Below are positions 43,647 through 51,750 of a stretch of DNA of 64,000 nucleotides, piece by piece. How positions within the stretch are numbered: the stretch's first letter is position 1; each line of letters starts with the position of its first letter. A model generated the notes under the pieces. The model worked only from the letters and a program-made list of their open reading frames with translations. It did no database searches and had not been told where the DNA came from. The position numbers were made by a program, and so were the translations under genes. The stretch lies in assembly GCF_025961225.1 (NCBI RefSeq), contig NZ_JAOQNG010000001.1, forward strand, positions 1,215,001 through 1,279,000. The letters are read 5' to 3'. This DNA is from Azospirillum canadense (GTDB taxonomy: Bacteria > Pseudomonadota > Alphaproteobacteria > Azospirillales > Azospirillaceae).

Positions 43647-44225
43647 ATGCCCAAGCGAATGATGCCCGGTTGGAAGGCGGGTTCGATGGCAGCGCTCATC
43701 GCCGCAGGCGCGTCGGTGGCGCTGGCCGGCCCGCCGGTGCCGCCCGCCGGTGCCGCCGCCCCGGTCACGGAATGGCGCCTGGAGCGTGGGACCGAGGACG
43801 GGGTGGAGTATGTCGCGGTCACGGCCAGCAACACCGGCACCGACGTGGCGCTGCAACTGGTCTGCTCCGTCGAATCGCGCGCCTCCGTCACGCTGTTCGG
43901 GGAGGCCGGCGCCTCGGCCGACCTGCCGGACACGGCGCCCGTCACGATCCGCGTGCCCGGCCAGCCGCCGCGCACCCAATCCTGGGAGCAGTCGTTGGAG
44001 GAAGGGGACGTCCGCACGCTCGACCTCGACGGCAAGGACGCCTTCGACCTGATCGCCACGCTGTCCCGGTCCTCCGCCGGGGAAGCGCGGTTCGAGGTTT
44101 CCCAGGGGCGCGCCGCCGACCGCCAGGCCGTGGACCGCTACGGCTTCGACCTCGGCAAGGGGGCGGAGGAGCGCAGCATGCTAGCCGCGGCCTGCGCGAA
44201 GTGGCGCTCCGGGTCCGACCTGTAG
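43647..44225 (+). CDS. Exported hypothetical protein
   Basis: A 192-residue protein with a Sec signal peptide (about 1-38, AALIAAGASVALAGPP). The mature region is beta-rich, with alternating TEWRLERGTEDGVEYVAVTASN and ALQLVCSVESRASVTLFGE. One Cys in the middle and one in the C-terminal AAACAKW could form a disulfide. AGGAGG lies ahead of the ATG. Family unknown; probably periplasmic. Confidence 0.65.
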   Translation: MPKRMMPGWKAGSMAALIAAGASVALAGPPVPPAGAAAPVTEWRLERGTEDGVEYVAVTASNTGTDVALQLVCSVESRASVTLFGEAGASADLPDTAPVTIRVPGQPPRTQSWEQSLEEGDVRTLDLDGKDAFDLIATLSRSSAGEARFEVSQGRAADRQAVDRYGFDLGKGAEERSMLAAACAKWRSGSDL

Positions 44226-44330
44226 CCGTTTGCCGCACGCAGGGCCGAACGGACATTCCGTCTTGCGCCAACCGGCTGTGTCGGGGATGATACATCCGAC
44301 ATCGGAAATGTAATGGTGACAATTAAGACA

Positions 44331-44358
44331 TTGACCGCGCCGATTGCACCTTCATAAT
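44331..44358 (+). promoter_or_regulatory. Sigma-70-like promoter for the DUF1127 gene
   Basis: TTGACC (44331-44336) and CATAAT (44353-44358) are separated by 16 bp, with the DUF1127 start about 50 bp further on. A good match to the vegetative consensus. Confidence 0.6.
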
Positions 44359-44410
44359 CGCCATTGTCCCGATTTTTCGGGGTCGAATGTTTCGACGATG
44401 GAGGAAAACA

Positions 44411-44653
44411 ATGCGCAGCACCGAAGCGACCCGCAGCACCGGATCGTCCACGACCGCCACCCCGGTCATCGCGCGCGTCCTCGCCGTCGGCGTTCGTCCC
44501 CTGTGGATGGCGATGGAGCACACGTTCGGCGCCTACGAACGCTGGCGGCAGCGTCAGGCGCTCGGGCGGCTCGACGACCATCTCCTGAAGGACATCGGCC
44601 TCAGCCGGGCCGATGTCGACGCCGAGACCCGCAAGCCCTTCTGGAAGGAGTGA
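44411..44653 (+). CDS. DUF1127-family small protein
   Basis: An 80-residue basic protein. The C-terminal DUF1127 motif is clear: ERWRQRQALGRLDDHLLKDIGLSRADVDAE. Some members are RNA-binding and affect phosphate uptake, small-RNA turnover or growth phase in alphaproteobacteria. GGAGG lies upstream of the ATG at 44411. The GNAT gene follows four bases after its stop. Confidence 0.88.
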   Translation: MRSTEATRSTGSSTTATPVIARVLAVGVRPLWMAMEHTFGAYERWRQRQALGRLDDHLLKDIGLSRADVDAETRKPFWKE

Positions 44654-44657
44654 CCTG

Positions 44658-45110
44658 TTGACCGCCGACACCCCCGCCGACACCCCCAAGGCCGGCCCTG
44701 TCGCCGATGATGTCGTCTACGCCGTCGAGCCGGACCTGTCGGCGGACGACTTCATCGACGTGCTGCACCGCTCCGGGCTGGCCGAACGCCGGCCCGTGGC
44801 GGACCGCCCGCGCGTGGAGGCGATGATGCGCAACGCCGACCTGACGATCACCGCCCGCGTAGAGGGGCGTCTGGTCGGCGTCGCCCGCTCGGTCACCGAC
44901 TTCGTCTATTGCTGCTACCTGTCCGACCTCGCGGTGGACCGTGCCCTTCAGGGGCGCGGCATCGGCAAGGAGTTGATGCGCCGCACCCGCGCCGCGGTGG
45001 GGGAGGGCACGATGTGCCTCCTGCTGTCCGCGCCGAAGGCCGTCACCTTCTACGAGCAGGCGGGGATGGAGCGGCACGAGCGCGCCTTCCTCTTCACCGA
45101 CAAGCCCTAA
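44658..45110 (+). CDS. GNAT-family N-acetyltransferase
   Basis: A 150-residue acetyl-CoA-dependent acyltransferase. The CoA-binding loop is LQGRGIGKELMRRT, preceded by the beta-strand YLSDLAVDRAL, and followed by LLLSAPKAVTFYEQAGM. The start is a TTG preceded by GGAAGGAG, which also overlaps the end of the DUF1127 gene. It is probably in one operon with DUF1127 and PhzF. The acceptor substrate is unknown. Confidence 0.88.
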   Translation: MTADTPADTPKAGPVADDVVYAVEPDLSADDFIDVLHRSGLAERRPVADRPRVEAMMRNADLTITARVEGRLVGVARSVTDFVYCCYLSDLAVDRALQGRGIGKELMRRTRAAVGEGTMCLLLSAPKAVTFYEQAGMERHERAFLFTDKP

Positions 45111-45120
45111 GGGTTGCCCC

Positions 45121-45912
45121 ATGCGCCTGCCCATCTATCAGGTCGATGCCTTCGCCGACGCCGTCTTCACCGGCAACCCCGCCGCGGTGATCCCACTGGA
45201 GTCCTGGCTGCCGGACGAGACGCTCCAGGCTATCGCCATGGAGAACAACCTCGCGGAGACGGCCTTTTTCGTCCGATCCGACGACGGCTATGAACTGCGC
45301 TGGTTCACCCCGGCGGTCGAGGTTGACCTCTGCGGCCACGCGACGCTGGCCTCGGCCTTCGTGATCGCGACGATTCTGGAGCCTGGGCGGGAGCGGATCG
45401 ACTTCACCACCCGCCAGGCCGGCGTGCTGACCGTCACCCGCAGCGGCGACCGCTTCACACTGGACTTCCCCTGCCGCCCGCCGCAGCCGCTGGCTGAAGC
45501 GCCCGCCGGACTGCTGGAGGCGCTCGGCGGTCCCAAGCCGGCGGCCCTGCTGAAGTCGCGCGATGTCCTGGTCGTCTATGAGGACGCTGCGGCGGTGTCG
45601 TCCCTGGCGCCGGACATGGCCACCCTGGCCAAGATCGAGGGCTTCGCGATCAACGTCACCGCCCCGGGCAGCGACGGCGTCGATTTCGTGTCGCGGTTCT
45701 TCGCACCCGGCCAGGGCATTCCGGAGGATCCGGTGACCGGCTCCTCCCACTGCACGCTGATTCCTTATTGGGCGGCGCGGCTGGGCAAGGACCGGCTGGA
45801 GGCCCGTCAGATCTCCGCGCGCGGAGGTGCTCTGACCTGCGAACTGGTCGGCGACCGGGTGAAGATCGGCGGCCGCGGCGTGCTGTTCATGGAAGGCGTC
45901 ATTCATATCTGA
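45121..45912 (+). CDS. PhzF-family isomerase/epimerase-like protein
   Basis: A 263-residue protein with the diaminopimelate-epimerase-like fold. It opens MRLPIYQVDAFADAVFTGNPAAV and contains NNLAETAFFV with the catalytic Glu, WFTPAVEVDLCGHATLA, and ITGSSHC-like PVTGSSHCTLIPYWA. PhzF proteins isomerise small carbon skeletons, but most are of unknown substrate and no phenazine genes are present here. It starts 10 bp after the GNAT gene. Confidence 0.92.
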   Translation: MRLPIYQVDAFADAVFTGNPAAVIPLESWLPDETLQAIAMENNLAETAFFVRSDDGYELRWFTPAVEVDLCGHATLASAFVIATILEPGRERIDFTTRQAGVLTVTRSGDRFTLDFPCRPPQPLAEAPAGLLEALGGPKPAALLKSRDVLVVYEDAAAVSSLAPDMATLAKIEGFAINVTAPGSDGVDFVSRFFAPGQGIPEDPVTGSSHCTLIPYWAARLGKDRLEARQISARGGALTCELVGDRVKIGGRGVLFMEGVIHI

Positions 45913-45994
45913 CCCGACGGGGCCGGGCTTCCGGCCGGCGCACAGCAGGGGTACAAACGGGGGAGAGCTGAAAACGACAGGGATGGGGACACGC

Positions 45995-46450
45995 ATGGCC
46001 GGGCGCTATTTTGAGGATTTTCGGATTGGCGACGTGATCGAGACCGAAGGGGCGACCGTCACTGAAAGCCAGATCATGGATTTCGCCCAGCGCTTCGATC
46101 CCCAGCCCTTCCACATGGACGCGGTCGCCGCGTCGGAAGGTCCGTTCGGCGGGGTGATCGCCAGCGGATTCCACACGCTGTCGCTCAGCTTCCGCCTGTT
46201 CCGCGACACGGGCGTCATCACCGGCACCAGCCTCGGCGGGTCCGGCGGTGACGAGTTGCGCTGGTTGCGCCCCGTCCGCCCCGGCGACACGCTGCGCGTC
46301 CGGGCCGAGGTGGTGGAGGCGACCCCGTCCCGCCGCGGCGACCGCGGCACCGTCCGGCTGGCCTACACCACGCTGAACCAGCACGGCGAGGCGGTGATGA
46401 CGATCACCCTGCACCACATCATCGCCACCCGGACCATCCCCGCGGAATAA
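45995..46450 (+). CDS. MaoC-like dehydratase
   Basis: A 151-residue hot-dog-fold enoyl-CoA hydratase-like protein. The catalytic region is MDFAQRFDPQPFHMD, with the Asp and His of the hydratase 2 motif, followed by PFGGVIASGFHTLSL. Family members hydrate short acyl-CoAs. Two in-frame ATGs exist; 45995 has GGGG at good spacing, while 45983 has none. Neighbours give no clear pathway. Confidence 0.9.
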   Translation: MAGRYFEDFRIGDVIETEGATVTESQIMDFAQRFDPQPFHMDAVAASEGPFGGVIASGFHTLSLSFRLFRDTGVITGTSLGGSGGDELRWLRPVRPGDTLRVRAEVVEATPSRRGDRGTVRLAYTTLNQHGEAVMTITLHHIIATRTIPAE

Positions 46451-46543
46451 GGGACCAAGCCCCACTTATCCCCAACGCATGTCTTGATCCGCGGCGCCGG
46501 CCCCTGTATAGCGTCGCCCCTTTTACGGCGAGGGGGAACCTCC

Positions 46544-47836
46544 ATGACGGCCTGCGGACTCGACTTCGGCACGTCCAACACCACCCTCGGCGTGGGCCTC
46601 GGCGTGGGCCTCGGCGTGGGCGTCGCTGAGCAAGAGGGCGGCGGTTTCCGTCTGCTGCCGCTGGACGGCGGGCGGACGACGCTGCCGAGCGCCGTCTTCT
46701 TCGATTTCGAGGCCGACGCGGTGACGGTCGGGCAGGGCGCCATCGACGCCTATGTGTCGGGCGTGGAAGGGCGCCTGATGCGCTCCATCAAGTCGATGCT
46801 CGGCACCGACCTGATCGACGCCGACACCGCGCTGCGCAAGGGGCGCATCAGCTTCCGCGCGGTGATCGCCGCCTTTCTGGAGCAGGTTAAGCGCCGCGCG
46901 GAGGACGCGCTGGGCGGTGAGCTGACCGACGTGGTGCTGGGCCGGCCCGTGCATTTCGTGGACGGCGACCCGGCCGGCGACGCCGCGGCGGAGGAGACGC
47001 TGGGCGAGATTGCTCGGTCCGTCGGCTTCCGCAGCATCTCCTTCCAGTACGAGCCCATCGCCGCCGCGCTGGACTACGAGCAGCAGGTGACGGGGGAGGA
47101 ACTGGCCCTCATCGCCGACATCGGCGGCGGCACGTCGGACTTCTCCGTCGTCCGCATCGGGCCGGATCGGCGCGGCAAGGCCGACCGCAGCGGCGACATC
47201 CTGGCCAACGATGGCATCCGCGTCGGCGGAACGGACTTCGACCGCGACCTGTCGCTGGCGACCGCCATGCCTCTGCTCGGTCACGGCAGCGCCATGAAGC
47301 GGGCCGGCCTGCTGGCGCCGAAGCACCTGTTCCTGGATCTCGCGACCTGGTCGAAGATCAATTTCCTCTACACCGCCAAGGCCATGGCCGACCTGGAGCG
47401 GCTGCACCGCGACTCCGCCGCCCCCGACCGGATCGACCGGCTGATCGGCGTGGTGGAGCACCGGCTGGGCCACGCGCTGGCTATGGCCGTGGAGCGCACC
47501 AAGATCGCGCTGTCCGACGATCCGGAAACCGGCTTGCGGCTCGACTGGGGCGACGGCGACCTGACCCGCCCGGTCAGCGTGGCGGACCTGAACGCAGCCA
47601 CTGCCGTCCTCGCCGGCCGCATCGGCGGGCGCGTGCGCGCCAGCCTGGCCGAGGCGGGCACCGACGCGTCGGCGATCGACGCGGTGTTCCTGACCGGCGG
47701 CTCCACGCTCCTGCCACAGGTCCGGGCGGCGATCCTGGCGGAGGTGCCGGGTGCCCGCGTGGTGGAAGGCAACATCTTCGGATCGGTCGGCACTGGCCTC
47801 GCGATCGAGGCTGGCCGCCGATACGGCAAAGCCTAA
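46544..47836 (+). CDS. Hsp70-family (YegD-like) chaperone-related ATPase
   Basis: A 430-residue protein with the Hsp70/actin nucleotide-binding fold but without the peptide-binding domain of DnaK, matching YegD. Conserved segments are GLDFGTSNTTLG (phosphate 1), VVLGRPVHF, EPIAAALDYE, IADIGGGTSDFSV (phosphate 2), GGTDFDRDL and VFLTGGSTLLPQVRAA (adenosine). Directly after the phosphate 1 loop is an in-frame 12-bp tandem repeat giving GVGLGVGLGVGV. GGGGGA lies upstream of the ATG at 46544. Client unknown. Confidence 0.9.
   Translation: MTACGLDFGTSNTTLGVGLGVGLGVGVAEQEGGGFRLLPLDGGRTTLPSAVFFDFEADAVTVGQGAIDAYVSGVEGRLMRSIKSMLGTDLIDADTALRKGRISFRAVIAAFLEQVKRRAEDALGGELTDVVLGRPVHFVDGDPAGDAAAEETLGEIARSVGFRSISFQYEPIAAALDYEQQVTGEELALIADIGGGTSDFSVVRIGPDRRGKADRSGDILANDGIRVGGTDFDRDLSLATAMPLLGHGSAMKRAGLLAPKHLFLDLATWSKINFLYTAKAMADLERLHRDSAAPDRIDRLIGVVEHRLGHALAMAVERTKIALSDDPETGLRLDWGDGDLTRPVSVADLNAATAVLAGRIGGRVRASLAEAGTDASAIDAVFLTGGSTLLPQVRAAILAEVPGARVVEGNIFGSVGTGLAIEAGRRYGKA
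46589..46624 (+). repeat. 12-bp in-frame tandem repeat in the Hsp70-like gene
   Basis: GGCGTGGGCCTC occurs twice, then GGCGTGGGCGTC, adding three GVGL/GVGV units right after the phosphate-binding strand. Slippage would change length by four residues without a frameshift. Confidence 0.9.
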
Positions 47837-47964
47837 GGTGCCGGAGAGGGGACCGGAGAAAATTTGCGACACTTGAGAGTTGTCATAGGCTAGATTGTCT
47901 GTGCGTAGTACCACCGTTTCGCCACGCAGACCGCTCGCTCGCAGATCACCGGGACCCCTTTCAC

Positions 47965-49068
47965 ATGACATCCGCTGCCATGGGGGCGCCACAGGACGGC
48001 GCCACGGTTTCGAACACAACGGTTTCGAACACACAAGCGCCACCCTCCACCGACGAAAAGGCCCGCAAGCGCGCCGGGCGCTACTGGGCCGAACGGACCG
48101 CCCCCTACAAGGATCCCAGCGTCGCCCGCAGCGTTGGGCAGCTCGCCAGCACGCTGGGGCCGCTGGTCGGCCTTGTGGTTGTCATGGCGCTGACGCTGGA
48201 GGTCGGCTACTGGTTCACCCTTCTGCTGGCCGTGCCGGCGGCGCTGTTTCTGGCGCGGCTCTGGATCCTCCAGCACGACTGCGGCCACGGTGCCTTCTTC
48301 AAGTCGGGCAAGGCGAACGACTGGGTCGGCCGTTGCCTGGGCGTGATCACCGTGACCCCCTATGAGATGTGGCGGCGCGACCACGCCATCCACCACGCGA
48401 CGTCGGGCAACCTCGACAAGCGCGGCACCGGCGACATCGACACCCTGACGGTGCGCGAGTATCTGGCGCTCAGCCCGTTCAAGCGCTTCACCTACCGGCT
48501 CTACCGCAACCCGCTGGTGCTGTTCGGGCTGGGGCCGACCTTCCTGTTCCTGTGGAAATTCCGCTTCCCGCTCGGCGACCAGGTGCGCGACCGCAAGGCC
48601 TGGGTCAGCGTCCTGTCCACCAACGCCATGATCATCGCCGCATTGGCGCTGTTCGCGCTTGTCTTCGGGCTGGCGCCGGTGCTGAAGGTGTGGCTGCCGG
48701 TGGTGCTGCTCGCCGCGACCATCGGCATCTGGATGTTCTACGTCCAGCACCAGTTCGAGGCCGTCTACTGGCGGCACGAGCCGGAATGGGACTTCCACGA
48801 GGCGGCCATCCACGGCTGCTCCTTCTACGACCTGCCGGGCTGGCTGCACTGGATGACCGCCTACGTCGGCTACCACCACGTGCACCATCTGGCGTCCCGC
48901 GTGCCCAACTACCGCCTGCGCGAATGCCACCGCTCCATCCCGGAACTTCAGGCGGTCCAGGCGATCAGCCTGAAGGACAGCCTGAAGACCGTTCGCCTGG
49001 CCCTGTTCGATGAGGACAGCCGCCGTTTGATCGGGTTTCGGGAACTGCGGGCGATGGGTGTGGCGTAA
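47965..49068 (+). CDS. Fatty acid desaturase
   Basis: A 367-residue di-iron membrane desaturase. All three His boxes are present: HDCGH in QHDCGHGAFF, HAIHH in RRDHAIHHATSG, and HHVHH in YHHVHHLASRVP, with four membrane helices in the usual places. It probably adds a double bond to membrane lipid acyl chains. The N-terminus carries a 15-bp perfect tandem duplication encoding TVSNTTVSNT. A possible promoter (TTGCGA, 16 bp, TAGGCT) lies near 47870. Start at 47965 or 47980. Confidence 0.93.
   Translation: MTSAAMGAPQDGATVSNTTVSNTQAPPSTDEKARKRAGRYWAERTAPYKDPSVARSVGQLASTLGPLVGLVVVMALTLEVGYWFTLLLAVPAALFLARLWILQHDCGHGAFFKSGKANDWVGRCLGVITVTPYEMWRRDHAIHHATSGNLDKRGTGDIDTLTVREYLALSPFKRFTYRLYRNPLVLFGLGPTFLFLWKFRFPLGDQVRDRKAWVSVLSTNAMIIAALALFALVFGLAPVLKVWLPVVLLAATIGIWMFYVQHQFEAVYWRHEPEWDFHEAAIHGCSFYDLPGWLHWMTAYVGYHHVHHLASRVPNYRLRECHRSIPELQAVQAISLKDSLKTVRLALFDEDSRRLIGFRELRAMGVA
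48004..48033 (+). repeat. 15-bp tandem duplication in the desaturase N-terminus
   Basis: ACGGTTTCGAACACA occurs twice head to tail, in frame, encoding TVSNT twice. Confidence 0.9.
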
Positions 49069-49081
49069 GAAGCGTCGCGTC

Positions 49082-49136
49082 GGGCCCCCACCCCAACCCT
49101 CCCCCGCCCAGCGGGGGAGGGTTGGGGTGGGGGCCC
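49082..49136. repeat. Perfect 26-bp inverted repeat
   Basis: Arms 49082-49107 and 49111-49136 are perfect reverse complements around CCA. They begin GGGCCCCCACCCC and end in GGGGTGGGGGCCC. The flank AGCGCAACCACTCCC recurs near the IS110 element, so this is a member of a dispersed family. Confidence 0.85.
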
Positions 49137-49158
49137 AGCGCAACCACTCCCCACCAAC

Positions 49159-49199
49159 AAAAAAGCCCTCTTCCAGCATCGCTGGAAGAGGGCTTTTTG
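49159..49199. terminator. Bidirectional Rho-independent terminator
   Basis: AAGCCCTCTTCCAGC and GCTGGAAGAGGGCTT pair over 15 bp around ATC, with A's before and T's after. It separates the convergent desaturase and DUF934 genes. Confidence 0.92.
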
Positions 49200-49215
49200 C
49201 TTTCGGAACGAACCC

Positions 49216-49713
49216 CTACGCCCCCAACCGCCGCCGCAGCAGCGACAGCGGCTGCGGGTCGTCCAGCGAGGGCTGGAAGGCGACGGTGATTTCCGTCAGG
49301 GCGCGCGCCCAGCTCTCCGGGTTGGCGTTGGCCGGGGCTTCCGCCGAGGTGAAGCCGGTGCGCACGGCGAACTGATACTGGTCGGGGATGAAATGCCCGA
49401 CCGCGCGGATCTCACCCTCATACCCGTAACGCTCGCGCAGTTCGCGGGCGGTGGAGAAGCCGCGGCCGTCGCGGAACTTCGGGAACTCGATGGCGATCAG
49501 CGCGAAGCGCTCCAGGTCCGCGGCGATGGCCGGGGCCAGCGTCCCGCTCTTCACCCGCACGCCGAGCGCCGCGTTGCGGCCCTCGAACGTGGCGCGCTCC
49601 GCCTGGAAGCGCTCGAAGCTGATGATCGCCGGGCGGTCGGCGGGCACAGCCTCGCCGTCCGGAACGTGGGTCCAGTCGTCCTCGACGATGCAGCCGTCCT
49701 TAATGAGCGGCAT
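49216..49713 (-). CDS. DUF934 protein of the sulfite reduction cluster
   Basis: A 165-residue DUF934 protein. It has MPLIKDGCIVEDDW at the start, and EFPKFRDGRGFSTARELRERYGYEGEIRAVG, the most conserved part. It overlaps the end of the sulfite reductase gene by 14 bases, so they are translationally coupled. In alphaproteobacteria DUF934 genes are nearly always next to cysI, suggesting an accessory role in sulfite reduction; the mechanism is not established. Confidence 0.9.
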   Translation of the reverse strand: MPLIKDGCIVEDDWTHVPDGEAVPADRPAIISFERFQAERATFEGRNAALGVRVKSGTLAPAIAADLERFALIAIEFPKFRDGRGFSTARELRERYGYEGEIRAVGHFIPDQYQFAVRTGFTSAEAPANANPESWARALTEITVAFQPSLDDPQPLSLLRRRLGA

Positions 49714-51388
49714 AGACTCTCTCCTTGAACGGGCCGTGGCCGACGCGCTTCAGCGTGGCGAGGAAGCTTTCGCCGTCGTGGCGGTTGGCGAGATAGACCT
49801 CGACGATGGCTTCGATGGCGTCCACCGCCTCGTGCTCGGTGACCGCCGGGCCGAGGATGTCGCCGATCGCCGTGGTCAGCGTCGGGTCGCCGCCGATGGT
49901 GATCTGGTAGAACTCCACGCCCTTCTTGTCCACGCCCAGGATGCCGATGGCGCCGACGTGGTGATGGCCGCAGGCGTTGATGCAGCCGCTGATCTTGATG
50001 CCCAGTTCGCCGATCAGCTGCTGCCGCGCCGGGTCGGCGAAGCGTTCGGAGATGGCCTGGGCCAGCGGGATCGAGCGGGCGTTGGCCAGCGCGCAGTAGT
50101 CCAGGCCGGGGCAGGCGATGATGTCGCCGATCAGCCCGACGTTGGCGGTGCCGAGGCCGGCCCCCTCCAGCGCGGTCCACAGCGCGAACAGGTCGTCCTG
50201 CTTCACGTGCGCCAGCACGAGGTTCTGCGCGTGGCTGACGCGGATTTCGCCGAAGCTGTACTGGTCGGCTAGGGCCGCGACCAACTCCATCTGCTCCGAC
50301 GTGGCGTCGCCGGGGATGCCGCCGGCCGGCTTCAGGGAGACGGTGGCGACGGCGTAGCCCGGCGCCTTGTGCTCCGTCACGTTCACCGCGACCCAGCGCG
50401 CGAAGGCCTCGTTGGCAGCCTTGGCTTGCTCCAGCGCGGCGGAGACGGGCGGCAGGTCCTCGAAGGACGGGCCGCCGAAGCGGCGGCGGATCTCCGCGAC
50501 GATCTCCGGGGCGAGCCGGTACTTCGGCCCGCGCAGCCGCGCGAACTCCTCCTCCACCTCGGCGGTGAACTTCTCCTGGCCCAGCTCGTGGACGAGGATC
50601 TTGATGCGCGCCTTGTAGATGTTGTCGCGCCGGCCGTACTGGTTATAGACGCGCAGGATGGCTTCGAGGTAGGCGACGAAGTCCTCCTCCGGCACCCACT
50701 CGCGGATCAGCTTGCCGATGAAAGGCGACCGGCCGAGCCCGCCGCCGGCGTAGAAGGCGAAGCCGATCTCACCCTTGTCGTTGCGCTTGGCGAAAACACC
50801 GACGTCATGGATGCGGATGGCCGCGCGGTCCTTCTCGGACCCCATGATGGCGATCTTGAACTTGCGCGGCAGATAGGTGAATTCCGGGTGCAGCGTGGTC
50901 CACTGGCGCAGGATCTCGGCGTAGACGCGGCCGTCCACGACCTCGTCCTTCGCCGCGCCCACGAACTGGTCGGTGGTGACGTTGCGCACGCAGTTGCCGC
51001 TGGTCTGCAGCGCGTGCATGTCGACCTCGGCCAGCTCGTTCAGGATCTCCGGGGTTTCTTCCAGCTTGATCCAGTTGAACTGCAGGTTCTGGCGCGTGGT
51101 GAAGTGCCCATAGCCCTTGTCGTACTTGCGGCCGATCTCCGCCAGCTTGCGCATCTGGCGCGAGGTCAGCACGCCGTAGGGCACGGCGATGCGCAGCATA
51201 TAGGCGTGCAGCTGGAGGTACAGGCCGTTCATCAGCCGCAGCGGCTTGAACTCCTCCTCCGTCAGCTCGCCGGACAGCCGACGGGCGACCTGGGCGCGGA
51301 ACTGCTCCACGCGCTCCGACACGAAGCGGCGGTCGATCTCGTCGTAATTGTAAACCCCGGCGTTGCGGCCGGGCGCGATGTGGTTCAT
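49700..51388 (-). CDS. cysI: Siroheme nitrite/sulfite reductase hemoprotein
   Basis: A 562-residue enzyme that reduces sulfite to sulfide (or nitrite to ammonia) by six electrons with siroheme and a [4Fe-4S] cluster. The cluster and heme ligand cysteines are in IACPGLDYCALA (C-x5-C) and SGCINACGHHHVG (C-x3-C). The two ferredoxin-like repeats have TTRQNLQFNWI and SHAQNLVLAHV. Context of siroheme synthesis genes upstream and cysH-cysD-cysNC opposite makes sulfite the natural substrate. No flavoprotein CysJ gene is seen, so ferredoxin is the likely donor. Confidence 0.94.
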   Translation of the reverse strand: MNHIAPGRNAGVYNYDEIDRRFVSERVEQFRAQVARRLSGELTEEEFKPLRLMNGLYLQLHAYMLRIAVPYGVLTSRQMRKLAEIGRKYDKGYGHFTTRQNLQFNWIKLEETPEILNELAEVDMHALQTSGNCVRNVTTDQFVGAAKDEVVDGRVYAEILRQWTTLHPEFTYLPRKFKIAIMGSEKDRAAIRIHDVGVFAKRNDKGEIGFAFYAGGGLGRSPFIGKLIREWVPEEDFVAYLEAILRVYNQYGRRDNIYKARIKILVHELGQEKFTAEVEEEFARLRGPKYRLAPEIVAEIRRRFGGPSFEDLPPVSAALEQAKAANEAFARWVAVNVTEHKAPGYAVATVSLKPAGGIPGDATSEQMELVAALADQYSFGEIRVSHAQNLVLAHVKQDDLFALWTALEGAGLGTANVGLIGDIIACPGLDYCALANARSIPLAQAISERFADPARQQLIGELGIKISGCINACGHHHVGAIGILGVDKKGVEFYQITIGGDPTLTTAIGDILGPAVTEHEAVDAIEAIVEVYLANRHDGESFLATLKRVGHGPFKERVYAAH

Positions 51389-51423
51389 GGAACTCGCCCT
51401 TGGATGAATCAGCCCCTGAAGAA

Positions 51424-51726
51424 TCAGGCGGCGGCCTGCTTGCCGAGATCGGTGCGGACGGAGGGGCCCAGCGCCCGGATGCGCTCCCGCGCCTTCACGG
51501 GGTCGGGCCTGCCGTCCTTGAGGGTCAGGTCGAAGGCGTAGATGTCCACGCCGTACTGGTCGCGCTCCGCCTGCGCCTTGGCGGCGGCGAGCGCGGTATC
51601 CGCGACGGCGGCGTCCTCGAACAGGGCGGCCTCGTCCAGCCGTTCGACCCAGACGCCCTCCGCCTTCAGGAACACGACCTCGCCGTCGCGCAGCCGGTTC
51701 GCGGTGATGGCCTTCAACAACGCCAT
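51424..51726 (-). CDS. DUF2849 protein of the sulfite reduction cluster
   Basis: A 100-residue DUF2849 protein: LKAITANRLRDGEVVFL, WVERLDEAALFEDAA, and ERDQYGVDIYAFDLTLKDGRP are the conserved parts. It lies between the siroheme methyltransferase gene and cysI on the same strand, its usual place in alphaproteobacteria. Possibly an accessory for sulfite reductase assembly or electron transfer; unproven. Confidence 0.9.
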   Translation of the reverse strand: MALLKAITANRLRDGEVVFLKAEGVWVERLDEAALFEDAAVADTALAAAKAQAERDQYGVDIYAFDLTLKDGRPDPVKARERIRALGPSVRTDLGKQAAA

Positions 51727-51750
51727 GCCTTCAACTCCTCAAGCAATCAG

